DNA from: Dioscorea cayenensis subsp. rotundata | Taxonomy: Eukaryota; Streptophyta; Magnoliopsida; Dioscoreales; Dioscoreaceae | DNA: 64,000 nt | NCBI RefSeq assembly: GCF_009730915.1 | Contig: NC_052490.1 | Coordinates: 31,806,625 to 31,870,624 of the forward strand | Direction: 5' to 3' | Shown here: in pieces, positions 23,540-40,763 of the stretch | Layout: every line of letters starts with the position of its first letter | Position numbering within the stretch: position 1 is the stretch's first letter | The notes under the pieces: generated by a model | Told to the model about the DNA's origin: nothing | The model's database searches: none | Seen by the model: only the letters and a program-made list of their open reading frames with translations | Position numbers and translations under genes: made by a program

Positions 23540-24713
23540 TCAAGACTTCAGATCTCCAATGTAAAACTCATCGACCATGTCAAAAACCCTAGAAGCATGT
23601 TGAGGCCTGTACACACAGAAAAAAAAAGGTATTTTAAGAGAATACATGGTGAAGGTATCATAAGTAACAGAAAACAAAGAATGATTATAAGTAATTTAAA
23701 TCAAACCCATAAAAGCCTTCTGTGGAGTCACCACCAGCGTGCTTTAGTATAGCATCACCACCAGGATGTTCTTCCACATATGGAGTAACGTCATACACCT
23801 ACATATGTTGCGTCGGATTTTTAAATTTAAGAATGATCATGGCTAAAACAACTTTAACTGTAAAAAAATATTGTCAACACTAAATTTATAACCTTGTCTT
23901 TAACAATGATCCAACAATCATTCCTTGTGTTGTGCAATGAGACCTCTTCCTTCGTGAAGATCTTTAATGTCTATAGGAAGAGAAGAGTATGAAATAAATA
24001 ACTGAGATAACCCCAGGCATATCAAGTGTCAAAAAATTTTAAAACTTGAATCCTGTGAGAAATATCATAAAAGAGAGTGAAACATAGGTTTTTACAAAAA
24101 ATAACAGGCATGACATAAGCTTGCTCCAGGCTGTGAAAGTCCAAGTTAATGATGGATACAACAATCTTGGAGCATATAGTCCAGATGTCACTGAATCATC
24201 TTACAATTGTGAAAACATGGTGCAGAACAGCAATATCATGGTGCCATTCTCCTTTTCCGTTACGTTGTCGGAAAGGACAAAACAAAGTTGCTTTATCTAA
24301 AAATGTCATATAATTACCACCAATAAAGACCTTTGTAATTGCTTTTCACAGAAAGTGCCTAAACATGCAAGGAGGCTAGATAAAAGACAAGCTCTCAAGG
24401 AGTCACAATCATTTTCAAGAGAGATTATAAGTCTATCAACTTTTATTATTCAGCAAAATAATTTTCACAGAAGGATGTTAGGTAATAGCAATATACATCC
24501 TGCAAAGTATACCTTCCGAACAATATACGGTTGAGGGCCTTTTCCTAAACCTGAATTATGAGAGTGAGACGATGATTAACAGAACTCCCAAGCAAGGCAA
24601 AAAAACAGAGGGGGCTATGTTCTGTGAGAGATACCTTTACTGGATGATCTTGGGATGAGAAGAAGAGATACCACTAATAAAAGTATAACTGATATTATGA
24701 TAATCAACTCCAT
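23540..24713 (-). CDS. Membrane-anchored cytochrome b5-like protein (CB5LP type)
   Basis: Small heme protein of the CB5LP type, 117 residues. It is expected to be anchored in a membrane by its N terminus, with the electron-transfer domain in the cytosol. I assembled five short coding exons on the minus strand: 24635-24713, 24513-24550, 23893-23970, 23707-23798 and 23540-23606. All have GT-AG borders and phases that fit. Residues 1-20 form a hydrophobic helix. The b5 fold follows, with [19 protein letters not shown], then EEHPGGD at 74-80 carrying the first heme-ligand histidine (H76), and GPQHA at 96-100 with the second (H99). The last exon adds [16 protein letters not shown], closely matching the Arabidopsis CB5LP end. 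Ordinary microsomal CB5 proteins have a C-terminal anchor instead, so the N-terminal helix supports CB5LP. No single exon is long enough to stand out as an open frame. Confidence 0.9.
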
Positions 24714-25400
24714 GGAAAATAAATTCCCCTGTTGATGACATAACAAGAAATTACAACTTAGTAAAGTAAACAAAACCATTGCAATTTAATGCTTCAATCT
24801 ACCAAGTAAACGAGAAGAATTAGAACACAATGAAGAACAATAAAAATCTCATCTTGAGCTGAGAAGCAGATGCAAATCTAAAAAAAAAAAAAAAAATCAA
24901 ATGTCAGTCCCCTATGCACAGCAGCACAAGTAATCTTCTTTTGCTCACAATACAATTAACATCAGTTCCTAACGAACAATTAATCAATGTATATGACTTG
25001 CATTAACACCAGAATCAAACACTGAAAGAAACAGAACAGTAAAAAAGAAGAATAACCAGAAAGTCAAAACAGTGGTACTGAAAAAAGTAGAATGAATTCA
25101 AGCTACAGAAGATGAAATCATGCATTGCAGTAGCTAATGACAAGAAAAGCAAAGGGAATCACTAAAATCTAACAAACATTGTTATGAAACCCTAATTTAA
25201 CCATTGAACAACGATAAAACTTGAACAAAGCCAGCAACTTTGATTATGCCTGATGTGATATCCATAAAAAAAAAATCAGATCTAAAAACCAAATGGAAAA
25301 GAAGCAGAGTAGAGATTACCAGCGATAGAACAGCGCAGGAAGTGGTGATTCACGGTTGAGTTCTTTCGATTGGAGGAGAATCAAAGACTGCGGATTAGGG
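24714..25400 (-). other. 5' UTR and 5' UTR intron of cytochrome b5-like gene
   Basis: An acceptor lies just before the start exon (CAACAG ending at 24729). A matching donor follows a noncoding exon ending at 25320, whose sequence runs back toward 25400. This implies a leader intron at about 24,729-25,319. Such leader introns often raise expression in plants. The transcript start was not located exactly. Confidence 0.5.
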
Positions 25401-26359
25401 TTTATGATGGGCAATGTGCATTTGGGGGGGATAGGAATTAGGATCACAGTGGTCACTGGCAAGTGCGATAGGATTCTAATTGTGAATCTCGATGCAAAAA
25501 AGGGATAATTTTTTAAAATTATTTTTAATTAGTTAATATTACAATGGATGCTGTTTGCTTACACATGTTCCTCTTTTAATTATAATTAAAAAAAAATAAT
25601 AACTACTAAATTTTGTTACCATGATGAAATTGGAAGCAAATATTTGGGTTTGGTTAATTGTATTTGATTATTGAGATTTCCAAATTCAGTGTTTCTTTAT
25701 TTTTCTTTCAATTTAACGAAATATTTGAACATATTAATTTGTGTTTGAAATCTTAATTGCCTCTAAATCTTGATTTAAAAAAAAAAAAATCCCTCTTTGA
25801 TCACATTTATTACTCCAAAAATGACATTCCAGATCCAATTTTTTTTAATAACAAATTGGCAAACAACAAAAAATAAAAAAGTTTTCCAGGATATTTCCAA
25901 ACAATAATAATTAATATTATTAAATTTACAACTAGTTAATTTATATTAAACAATAATCTACCAATTATTAAATAACACATGCCAAGGAAGGGTACAAAAT
26001 TTCCGGGTACCACAAACACTGTCATCATGGTATTGATACCAAAACTGGATCATAACTCTTAATTTATTTGCATCCCAATAAAGCATAATAATATTATTTG
26101 CCAAAAAGAAGAGGTTTTACATGATTTTGGGCTGCCAAATTCAAAAAACAGTTCTCAATCTTATGGAGGATAACGAGCACAACAAACTGAGTTGATACTT
26201 ATGACACCATAGCTCACAAGTTCAAATAACAAATAATAAAGATTTTTTTAAGTAATACAATAAATACTTTTGAGACTCCAAATAGCAAATCTGATCACTG
26301 TTTCAAATAATTTGAAACCAAAATCTGGGAGTCTGCAGCAGACAATCACATCACAGTGC
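25401..26359. other. AT-rich intergenic
   Basis: Between the cytochrome b5-like gene promoter and the 3' end of the V-ATPase E gene. Low complexity, with no gene or element recognised. Confidence 0.5.
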
Positions 26360-29300
26360 TTATGCGAAAAGCCGCTTCCGGATCTGTTAAACAAAATGAT
26401 CAATTAGACATCTAATTGTACAAACTAACAACCATTGAAAACCTTAGCAAAGTAATAAGATGTTCTGGAATAAATATATGGTGCAACCCTTTTGATCCCT
26501 GGAAAATCAATGATCATTGTTTTGAAATGGAAATGACATTTAATTAGAGATTATTTTTGACTTGTATTAAGAGAGTAGTAAAAACCTTTTTCATATAAGC
26601 ATGCAAAATACTAAATTAGTCTATGACAGTAAAATAAAAAAAAATATCCAAGATTGACCAGAAAATTGTATATTATAAGCATTCTTGATAAATGAGTGAC
26701 ACTGGATCCAAAACTTTTTGTAAATATTGAGAGCAGAACCAACTAAGATTCCACAAATAACACTCATAATCCCATCATCCCATACTGGTGAGAAAAAAAC
26801 TGAAATAATTAAAGAATATGAGGACAACAAAAGAGTGAATTCACGCAAAGACAATGACGCATTACCTACTACCTTGTAATATTAGTTTGTGGCTCACACA
26901 AATCAGTGCATAAACCAATACAACTAATTTGTTAAAAAATTAAACCACATATATTATATGAATTATCATCAACTAAAGCAAGATACTTCATTCTCTGTGT
27001 GCCATTTGAAATAGGAGTAAACCACAAGGGAAACATAATTAAACTTCTTGAACTCATAAAGAATGATTCTAGGATAGTTATGAATCCAGACAGAAAAGTA
27101 TGACATAATCCACATGAAGTTTCACAACTTTCCCAAATCAATTCAACAGACCATCATAGAGATCTAATCATAGAATTAAGCGCAGAAAGATGATGAGTAC
27201 CTCTGGCAGCTTCTTGCGGAAGACAACTTCCAGGCGTGCATCAAGTGTGTTTTCACACACAATCTTCCCATCTCGAGAAGCTAAAACAACCCCTCCAGAG
27301 CTGAATAAAGAAAAATCATTAGAATGCTAAATACTATCGACATTTGGGAAACAAGGGATGTTGGGGTGGAACTATTACCAGTGCAGCCCATGAGGATTAT
27401 GATGGCTGGGGGCAGATGGCAGGTAAATGTTATCAATCAAAATATCAGGGTGATGAACATTTGCTTTCTCTGCATATTCCTCTTTTGCAGATTGCAAGAT
27501 TGACTCAACATGCTCAACATCTTCTTTCCGACAACGTAGCAGCACAGCTGGTTCCATCAATCTTAGCAAACTCTGAGAGTAGGATATATCAGCCTCAAGT
27601 TAGGAACAAGAGTAAGTTCTGGAGATGAAAATGTTAAACAACAATCTTTTACACTAATTTTATGCTACTTCGCAATGCATTAGAGACCTCCCTTCTATTC
27701 ACATTTAGAGGCTTATTATCATTCAAAGTAATTGATTATAAAATAGAAATTCTAAAACGATAATTATGGACTATACAAATCCAGCTCATCAGACCTGAAA
27801 CTACCCCAACTTTTCTGCATTATTCTAAATGGACAATTATTAGAATTCATCACGAATTGGGGAATGACTATTAGGGAGGAAAAAAATCCTCAACTAATAT
27901 GCTCTTGCCGCTTATTTTACAGGGCTTTGTAAACCTAAAAGCAATCTTGATTCCTGGTTCACAGGACATCCACTTGCTTCTAAGAGAAGGAAAGGAAAGT
28001 CAACTATGTACGTCGGTAAGTTTGGCTGGTGAGATACTCTCATTCTCCGACTAACACCTCAACATTATCCCACCAGCCTACTTTTATATAATATTTAATT
28101 ATTTAAATAAATATATTTATTATTAATTATTAACAATATTTAACATTAACAAACATTTATTACTAATTAAAAAGGTAAAATTTTAATTTTAAATTATTCA
28201 ATTTTAATTAGCATTAATTGAGTCAAAGTATGGTCCACTAAAATAAAAGTTTTTCCTCCAAAAAAATTTTCAAAAAAATTCCTTGAACACACACATTTTA
28301 TTCACCAAAACAAACACAACCTTAATCTTTATATCTGTCTATCTGTCCATTTGTCCAAGGTTAAGCTTTATATTTAAAATGACAAAAATAACCTAAAGGT
28401 AAATCCAACAAAGTAAACTATAATTGCATCCGAAAAAGAGATATTTATAAGCAATACTTCAGAAGACTTGAAATTTTCATTTATTGCCATTTGCCAACAC
28501 AATTATAACTTAGAGAACAACTAAACATATTATATGTGGAGCATACAACCATATATTGCATCTATATATACAACACAAAATTGTTAGCACATCACCTGTA
28601 CAATCAGTTCTTTGAGGAGATGCTTATAAGCATGGTGATTATGGCTAACGTGCAGAAGTTCTTTTGCAGCAGTCTCCTTCATGGAGTTCACTAGATCATC
28701 CTGTGCTTGAAGAACTTTTATCCGAGAAGCATTCAACTGCATGGAATATTCACTGCACCAAGCAGGAGATGCAGTAGAATACAATATCAGATTCTGAATT
28801 AACATTATAAAACAGACATGTTAAATCTTACACAAACTACAACGTAACAAAAAAGGATTGATGATAGGCAAATAAGCAACAAGATTTTTCTCACGTCTTG
28901 CATAGGCCTCCTGAAGTAGGAGTTATGTGCCACAGCTAAACAAAGTCGCGAAAGAAAGAGCCAGATTATGTTTCTTCAATATTGCTCTTGAAGAAACACA
29001 AAAGTAGAACCTTAAAACTCATATAAAATATTAGTAAGCAACTTTCAAAATTTTACTAATGTATTTATGTCTGGAGTTGCACATCTCATTAAAAGCATAG
29101 CTCCTCCCCAAGACTAAAATCTTCTCTAAAGGGAAATCAAGCAGTACAAAATGTAGTTTTTATGCAATAAGATCAATATAACCACGAACACAGGCAAAAA
29201 GGATTAAGTTGACAAATAAAAAATGAACTAAAAAAAAAAGGCAAAAGATGACAATCAAAATGACAAATTGGGCAAAAATAAAGAAAATGTGAAGGGGATT

Positions 29301-29827
29301 TACATTTTCTTCCGAATTTCAACCTGCTTTTCTTTGCGCTCATACTCCTGCTTGATCTTCTTCTTCTCAGCTTCAACTAGTTGCAATTTCTCAATGTTAA
29401 ACTCCTACAAAACAGCAAAAACAGCAAAAACGCATATAAAAATGGTACCATGCCCCAGGCCTAAGCAAATTCATCGAAACAACCACTCAACAACGATCTC
29501 TCCTCATAAATAAATCACATATCCTCAATAACCACATTTTCATCAATAAATCTCCATATAACAAAACAGAGAAAAACCCTAAAAACTATTATATCATAAA
29601 TAAACAAAATCCACAAATCAAACACTCTAATCAATTCCCAAACAACAACAACAACCAATCAAGCGATCCAAATCAGTAAGATCGGAAACTAATGAAAAGG
29701 AAAGGGATCAAAAGGGGATCAGTACCTCCTCGGCGGAGACGGAGATCTCGTTGGCCTTCTCCTCCGCCTCCTGGCGGATGAACCGCACCATCTGCTGGAT
29801 CTGCTTGGAGACATCCGCATCATTCAT
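26360..29827 (-). CDS. V-type proton ATPase subunit E
   Basis: Subunit E forms, with subunit G, the peripheral stalk of the V1 sector of the vacuolar/Golgi proton pump. Six coding exons on the minus strand, 29726-29827, 29304-29404, 28596-28752, 27379-27572, 27201-27300 and 26360-26383, give 225 residues, close to the plant norm near 230. The N-terminal helix MNDADVSKQIQQMVRFIRQE and the EEKANEISVSAEEEFNIEK join across intron 1 match plant VHA-E almost residue for residue. Further blocks are SMQLNASRIKVLQAQDDLVN, LLRLMEPAVLLRCRKEDVE and CSGGVVLASRDGKIVCENTL. The last exon codes only IRKRLFA, a shorter tail than the Arabidopsis protein. The start is the ATG beginning MNDADV; an open frame extends upstream but lacks family similarity. 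Expression is probably constitutive. Confidence 0.95.
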
Positions 29828-30375
29828 CTTCGATCGAGATCTGGAAGCTCTCACAAAAACTACGAGAAAGAGCGCAAGATCGAAGAGAAGCAAAGACAAA
29901 GACGATGGAAAGAGATGATTGAGAGTGCCATTTATTGGCGTGGAAGAAGCAAGCCATATATGATCCACGTGTTACTAATTTTGGCCGTACACACACCATC
30001 GAGATCCGCACTGGTCGTGATATTGAACGGCGGTGATTTTTTTTTTTTTCACTTTGGTCCCGTTAAAGACAAAAAATTAGATACAAATGATTAGCGGGAC
30101 TATAGTGAGAATTACTCCAGTACAATTGGTTATTACTTATTAGCATGCTGTGAAACCAAACAAAGTATATGAACCAAAAAAAATAGAAAGGAGAAAAGGT
30201 ATTATAACCCAAACAGGAATCACCCACGCAAACAATGTATTAGTCTTTGTTTCTTGACAATCCATAGAAAGCCAATGAGTTCTTTTTCTGGCTTTTCAGG
30301 GAGACAATACAGAACAACCATTTAATTCTTAGATAGTACAGGGAGAGCCATTGAACATCCCCAAAGGATTAGGGT
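29828..30375. other. VHA-E leader and promoter; UBC 3' UTR
   Basis: The V-ATPase E leader runs upward from 29828, and its promoter lies near 29,930-30,100. The 3' UTR of the ubiquitin-conjugating enzyme gene occupies about 30,230-30,375. The two genes run in the same direction. No other feature was recognised. Confidence 0.5.
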
Positions 30376-35031
<4,656 letters not shown>

Positions 35032-35260
35032 GGGCGACAACCTACTCCAACCAACCAAAAAAAAAACCTAGATCGATGAGAATCACATCAAAAGAAAGCC
35101 ACCAGAGATCAAAATCGAAGAACAACAACAACAACAACACGACGAATACCTTGGGGAAGAGATTAACACGGATCAGATGCTTCTCCAAGCGCGAGGTCGC
35201 AAGGAATGGAAGAAAGAGGAAAGGGGGATCGGATGGAGAGCTTTATGGCCAGGCGTAATA
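35032..35260 (-). other. UBC 5' UTR with leader intron
   Basis: An acceptor (CGATCTAG before a T-rich leader, near 35069) and a donor (CCCCAAG then GTATTC near 35150) outline a leader intron of about 80 bases between a noncoding first exon and the coding exon. The transcript start is probably near 35,230-35,260. Confidence 0.5.
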
Positions 35261-35478
35261 ATTAGAAGATAAACAATTAATTAACGGATGGATTAGGGAA
35301 TTAAAATTAAAATTAATAAATAATTAAGAAAAAGAGGAATCCTATTCGAGTGGGCAACAAGAGCGATGGTGGATGGTGATAAGATTGCGAAGCTCGCGGG
35401 CAACCTCGAGTTTGGAGATCTCTTGATGTACGGCTAAGATTGAATTTTTGATGTGATTTCTTCTGACCGTCCATATTG

Positions 35479-35496
35479 CCACGTTGGCGATCCGCG
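35479..35496 (+). promoter_or_regulatory. Plant histone type I element (hexamer plus octamer)
   Basis: CCACGTTGGCGATCCGCG closely follows the known plant histone type I element CCACGTCANCGATCCGCG. It has the intact reverse octamer GATCCGCG at 35489-35496 and two changes in the hexamer part. This element confers S-phase expression in wheat and maize histone promoters. It lies about 115 bases upstream of the TATA box of the H3 gene. Confidence 0.8.
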
Positions 35497-35514
35497 AGAC
35501 TTCCAGCAAATATC

Positions 35515-35548
35515 AGCCGTTGATCCTCAAAATTGAGAATCAACGGCT
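35515..35548. promoter_or_regulatory. 34-bp near-perfect palindrome with paired AACGG cores
   Basis: The arms AGCCGTTGATCCTCAA and TTGAGAATCAACGGCT pair at 15 of 16 positions around a central AA. Each arm carries an AACGG/CCGTT core, the centre of the MSA element bound by three-repeat MYBs in cell-cycle promoters. It lies between the histone octamer and the TATA box. The function is inferred. Confidence 0.5.
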
Positions 35549-35609
35549 TGGATCACAGCAATTGGTCGATCCCTCGCGCGGGAATTTGAAATTTCCCCCC
35601 CATAACTTC

Positions 35610-35616
35610 TATAAAT
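35610..35616 (+). promoter_or_regulatory. TATA box of histone H3
   Basis: TATAAAT lies 78 bases before the H3 start codon, downstream of the type I element, as expected for a plant histone promoter. Confidence 0.7.
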
Positions 35617-35678
35617 TCCGGCCAAATCCTCATCGTCTTCATCCTCATCGTTGGCAATCACTAGATCTGAAACCCTAG

Positions 35679-36098
<420 letters not shown>

Positions 36099-36552
36099 CC
36101 GTAGATCTCTCATTGTTGCTTTTGAAGTTTATGCATCTGTTTGTGTTCGTCCATGTCATGTATAGGATGTAGGGTTTGTTTGATGTCAGTGTTTGATTAA
36201 TGAATGATTAGTTGAGTGATCTCAATGGGGGTGTGGGGTTTTTTTTTTTTTTCTCTGTTATTTTTATGCTGAACTTGGAATCATGGCGCCAATCTTCTTG
36301 ATTGAATGCTGATTTCACTAGGTTAGATTTCACTACTTGAAATCAGACTAGTGAAGAGAGGTCTAATAATTGCCGTTGGTTTGCTTCGAGATTGATGATT
36401 TTCTGGAGGATTTCTTTGAAGGTAATTAATTTTTCCGATTTTTTCGTTTCTTCTTTAATATTTTCCGAAAATGACGGATTAGGATGCCTGAAAAGGCTTC
36501 AGATCCATGAAGCAGGTTGTGTTTGTGCCCGGAGTGAGGGGTGCACTTGGTG
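36099..36552. other. H3 3' UTR and leader of the TH1 gene with upstream ATGs
   Basis: The H3 3' UTR extends through about 36,230, and the leader of the next gene probably starts beyond 36,400. Two upstream ATGs precede the main start: one at 36484 with an 8-codon frame, and one at 36507 with a 22-codon frame (MKQVVFVPGVRGALGDGCYG and two more residues) that overlaps the main ATG in another frame. If both are in the transcript they may limit translation. Confidence 0.45.
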
Positions 36553-39500
36553 ATGGATGCTATGGTGGACGATGATGGGAGTGTTAGATCGGATAGATCA
36601 GATCAATCAAAGAATGAGAAGATCGTTATGGAGCCGTTCATGGGGATGAAGGTGCGGGGAAGGGCATCGCTTCACCGGGACTGCGAGGGAGATTATTTGG
36701 ATGTGCCTTCTGATCCCCATCTAATGAAGATCCTATCAAAACAAGGTCTTCCTATAATTATTTATTTCTTTGTTTTTGATGTTTATGATTTTTTGGCAAG
36801 CATGATTTGTGTTTGAGTTTGGAACGCAAACTAGTGTTGTTATGTATATTAGTTTGATAATTATGCGCCTATAATTTAACATTTGCACATTTTGATTAGT
36901 TTATGGGGGTGCTGTGTATTATCTAATATGATGGACTATTCTCTTCTCAAGATTTGGTTGGCTCTTTTTAAGTTTTGATGTTTTCTCATGCAATTTTTGT
37001 TGGAAATGTTTGTGTGAGTATGTGGTCTAACCAGCTCTTGCATGACACTCAATGTAACGCACAGAAATTAGGTATTTAATTAGACTTGAAAGTTTGATGG
37101 TGTCAAATATTCAATCTGATATGAGCTCAGAGTTAATTAGACTGTTGCCACATTGCTGGCAAGTCTCAACTTTCTATTAAGGTATTTAAAATTTATATTG
37201 TAAATTGATTTGATGTCTTAGAGGTGTCATTTTCTTGGTCTTTGCCACAGTCTGTGTCCTTTTTCTCTCTACTTGAGACCTGCAGAAGAGCTTGCCTTGA
37301 TCATGAGCTGGAAATTTAACTATCATGAACATAATTACTGAGAATCTTTTGAATGGTTCTCTTTTGGATCTGCCAAATCATTTGGTTAGACAGTTTGAAG
37401 ATTTTAAGACATTAAGAAATTTGGAGAAACAAAATGTCTAGTAGTCATTCTACCCAGACTACAAATTTTGTGCTAGGTTTTGTATTGTGTTTGATTGAAG
37501 TGATCGCAAACATTGCACACTTCTCCAACTGGCACTCTCTAATTTATTTTGTTTTATAATTTGTGAAAATGTTTTTAAAGGTTATCAAGGAACTTGAACA
37601 AACTATCTTTGAAAGCCTGTTGATGATTCAGGTTCCCTGAGCTTTTGGAATACTCTGGCTGTCTTCAATGATTATAGTTCTTGGTAGTGTAAATTACTGA
37701 CAAAGCAAGTTAATTTATGGTTATTTACAATTGAATAATTGGAATTTGTCACTTATGCCAAAACCACTGCATCTATGCAGGTGATGACAAGGTTCTGTTT
37801 GCGGACAGGGTTCTAAAGTTTACTGGATCAGGAAAGATGAAGCAGCGTATCTTGTTAATTACGGACTTTGCCATTTACATTATTGACCCAGATTCTGATT
37901 TGTTAAAACGACGCATTGCACTTGCAGCTGTCGATAAGTTATGCTTGAGCAAGTTGAGTGATAATTTTTTTGCAATCATTGTTCCAAGCGAGTATGATTG
38001 CCTAATGGCCAGCACTCGGAAGACAGAAATTGTTAGTGTGCTAGTTGATGCTACCAGAAGCACATCTGAATATGAACTTGAGGTGGATTTCTCAAACAGG
38101 TAAAACTGCTTTCAGTAATTTGTTTTGTCTCTTCCTACGTGGTCGTTAAAAAGCACTAGGTAATCTCACTGGTGTGTCTTCACAACCTTTTGGTTATTGT
38201 ATGGCACTTCAACATAGGCAAGTGTAGATCACCATATGGTGTGGTGCAATTGTGATTCATTATTGGCTTTACATACAATTCCTAATTATCTATAATATGA
38301 TTAGTCATCTATTACAATGATTGGGCAATCGTTATACATTTATATATGGCTCTCATCTCTTGTTTCTACTTCATCTGATTTGCCCTATTCATCAACATCA
38401 GCACACGTACGACATGTTTTTAACTGGTCATATGCTATTTTATTTTATTTTTCAAACTAACAATCATATGTGGTTCTGTCAGTTTAGTGCATATTATTCA
38501 GGTCTGTCACTTTGAAACTAGTTTTGCAAGTGGGAAGTCAAACATTCCAGGCATATCAGTTCCCAGAAAAAATAATTGATATATAAATGATTGCCACTTG
38601 GGCCATTTTCAAGCTATTGCAGTTGGGCTCTTGTTTAGAAACTCATAAGAATTTTTTTTGCATCTTCAAATTTATGCCTTGGTGAACCTGATTTTAACAA
38701 CAAACATATAAAACATGCAAGATGTCACATTTCAACCACAAGAGCTATATTCAAATCTTTATATCTTAGTTTTTTGTGGTGTAGCAATCATCTAAGTACT
38801 ACTAGCTTCTTCAATTAAATTAGTTAACATTGATGTCATATTTTCCTTAGTGTCCTCAAAGGTTTGTTTGTTTGTATGTTTTTGTTTTTTGTTTTTTTTT
38901 TTAAATTTGGAAAAATTCCTTGCTTTTCTAATTGTTGCAATATCTAATAGTCTGCAAATTCAATCCAACAGTAGTTAGAAGAATACTTTTACGGTTTATG
39001 GTTTAGATTGCATTTTGTAGCCATTTGTTCGGGACTTCTGCTAGAAGTTTACAAAACAGTGATAATTTTTGGTGGTGCTAGCTAAGTTGTCTTTTCTACA
39101 AAAGAGTGGCTCTTGTCTGTGGTACATGAACTTGTCAAATGCATTATATTGGAGCCATTTGTTTTTTTACTCATACGGCGGTAGTTAGGCTGAATTGCAT
39201 AAATCTAGTGGCACTAGGATTTTATAAAGTTCAATAGGGTCTTTACTTGGGAATTTTCTTGTTTAATAAATTTTTATTCTTTGGGATGTGTTATATTTTG
39301 AGTCATATTGCAGTAGGTAGGCTGAAATATTCAAATCTGCTGGCACTGAGATTTTTCTGGGAGTGGTAGGGTTTTTACTTTGAAATTTATTATTTTAGGT
39401 ATTTTTATTCTATGAAATATGCTGATTACATGAAAGTTTTCGTCAACCTTTGGTTACATCATATGTAATTTTTTGTTGACTCTGGAATGAAAGCAATAGC

Positions 39501-40763
39501 TAGTAGTATATTTTGTTCCATGAGGCTTCATTTGAATCTAGGAGTCTGATTATATTACCTCTTGGGTGCTCTACTGTGCCATGTGCCATCGCGTTGGCAG
39601 AAACCAGTCTCTTAATCAATTTTTTTTTTTTTTTACTGGAATTGTCAGAGCATGCAGTTGGCATTGCTTTGTTAATTTAGTGGTTTCTTGGTTTCTTGCT
39701 ATGCAGCCTCATTATAGCAAGATTGTGGTTGGGGATGGGCTCGGAATGGGAAGTAATTGACAAAATAAAAGTTAAAAATAATAAAAGTAGCGCTTTGATT
39801 TTTCTTTTAGGTCATGTGTACATGCTTCAGCTTTTGTGTTGGTGGTTGGAATAATTTAATTCTGGTGCATTTATATTGTTAGCATTTTGGCTTGCCATCT
39901 TTTTAAGGACATGTAACTATTTAAGGCCATGACACATCAATTCATTGATATTTGCCCTGGTGGTTGGGCGTCTAGGATAATGTACTGTTGATGCATTTAT
40001 ATTGTTTATTTGTTGACACTGTTCTTTTATTGTCATGCTTGTACACATATTAAGTCCTGCCACATGCTTTGTTTTCTTCACCAAGTAAATCTAGGTGGAG
40101 TAAGACAAGGGCACATAAATCACACTCTTTAAGTACTATAGAGCCTGGAGGATAAGTCACATAAAGGTTTTTTTTTTTTTTCTGTTAATCAAATACATTC
40201 TAGTGCTGATACTGACTTTTGGCAGTCATTGACCTGCAAATTAAGGTTAATTATTCTTACAAATAATGGAGTGGTTAAAGTATGAAATTGGTACACTTCA
40301 AACAAGATTTGTTGGATTTGACATGAATTTTTTTTTAAAAAAAGAAATTGATATTCCAGGTCTTATTTTCTACAAAGAACACTTCCATTGATGTCTATTG
40401 TGAGAATTTTGCAGGTTTGAATACCATGCTGCTGCTGATTCAGTGAAAGAAGTTGAATTTGTCGAAGTTGAAGGTAGGTGATTCATAATGCTAGGATCAT
40501 CTTTGGTAGTAGATACGATACTAATATAGACATAAATGTTCATAAATAAACTTCTACTAGGTGTCAGTATCGCATCAGATAATTCAATACCTTGATTGTG
40601 CACAACCGTTTTGATACTTTCACAGACTATTCTCCTGCAGCAAGATATTACTTGCTGTTTCTTGCCGACATTTTTACTCTTGTATTCATAGACTGTATTA
40701 TTCATTCTATATGCAGGAGGAATCAGAACAAGAATTTCAAAGAAGGAAAGTCCTCAAGATTGA
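36553..40763 (+). CDS. Stand-alone class I myosin tail homology (TH1) domain protein
   Basis: Four coding exons, 36553-36745, 37781-38099, 40415-40473 and 40717-40763, give 205 residues. The core resembles the TH1 domain of class I myosin tails, which binds acidic phospholipids. The match covers KVLFADRVLKFTGSGKMKQR, ILLITDFAIYIID, LKRRIALAAVDKLCLSKLSD, NFFAIIVPSEYDCLM, RKTEIVSVL and VDFSNRFEYH. There is no motor domain. Plants lack class I myosins but keep such proteins, often annotated as myosin I heavy chain-like. The N terminus is acidic and basic (MDAMVDDDGSVRSDRSDQSK), and the C terminus is lysine/arginine-rich (GGIRTRISKKESPQD). The start is ATG 36553, with ATG 36562 as an alternative. 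Intron 2 spans about 2.3 kb. A membrane-lipid binding role is inferred. Confidence 0.82.

Noticed and set aside
29828-29968. Upstream extension of V-ATPase subunit E (MDHIWLASS)
   Set aside because: The family protein begins MNDxDV, and the extension has no counterpart.
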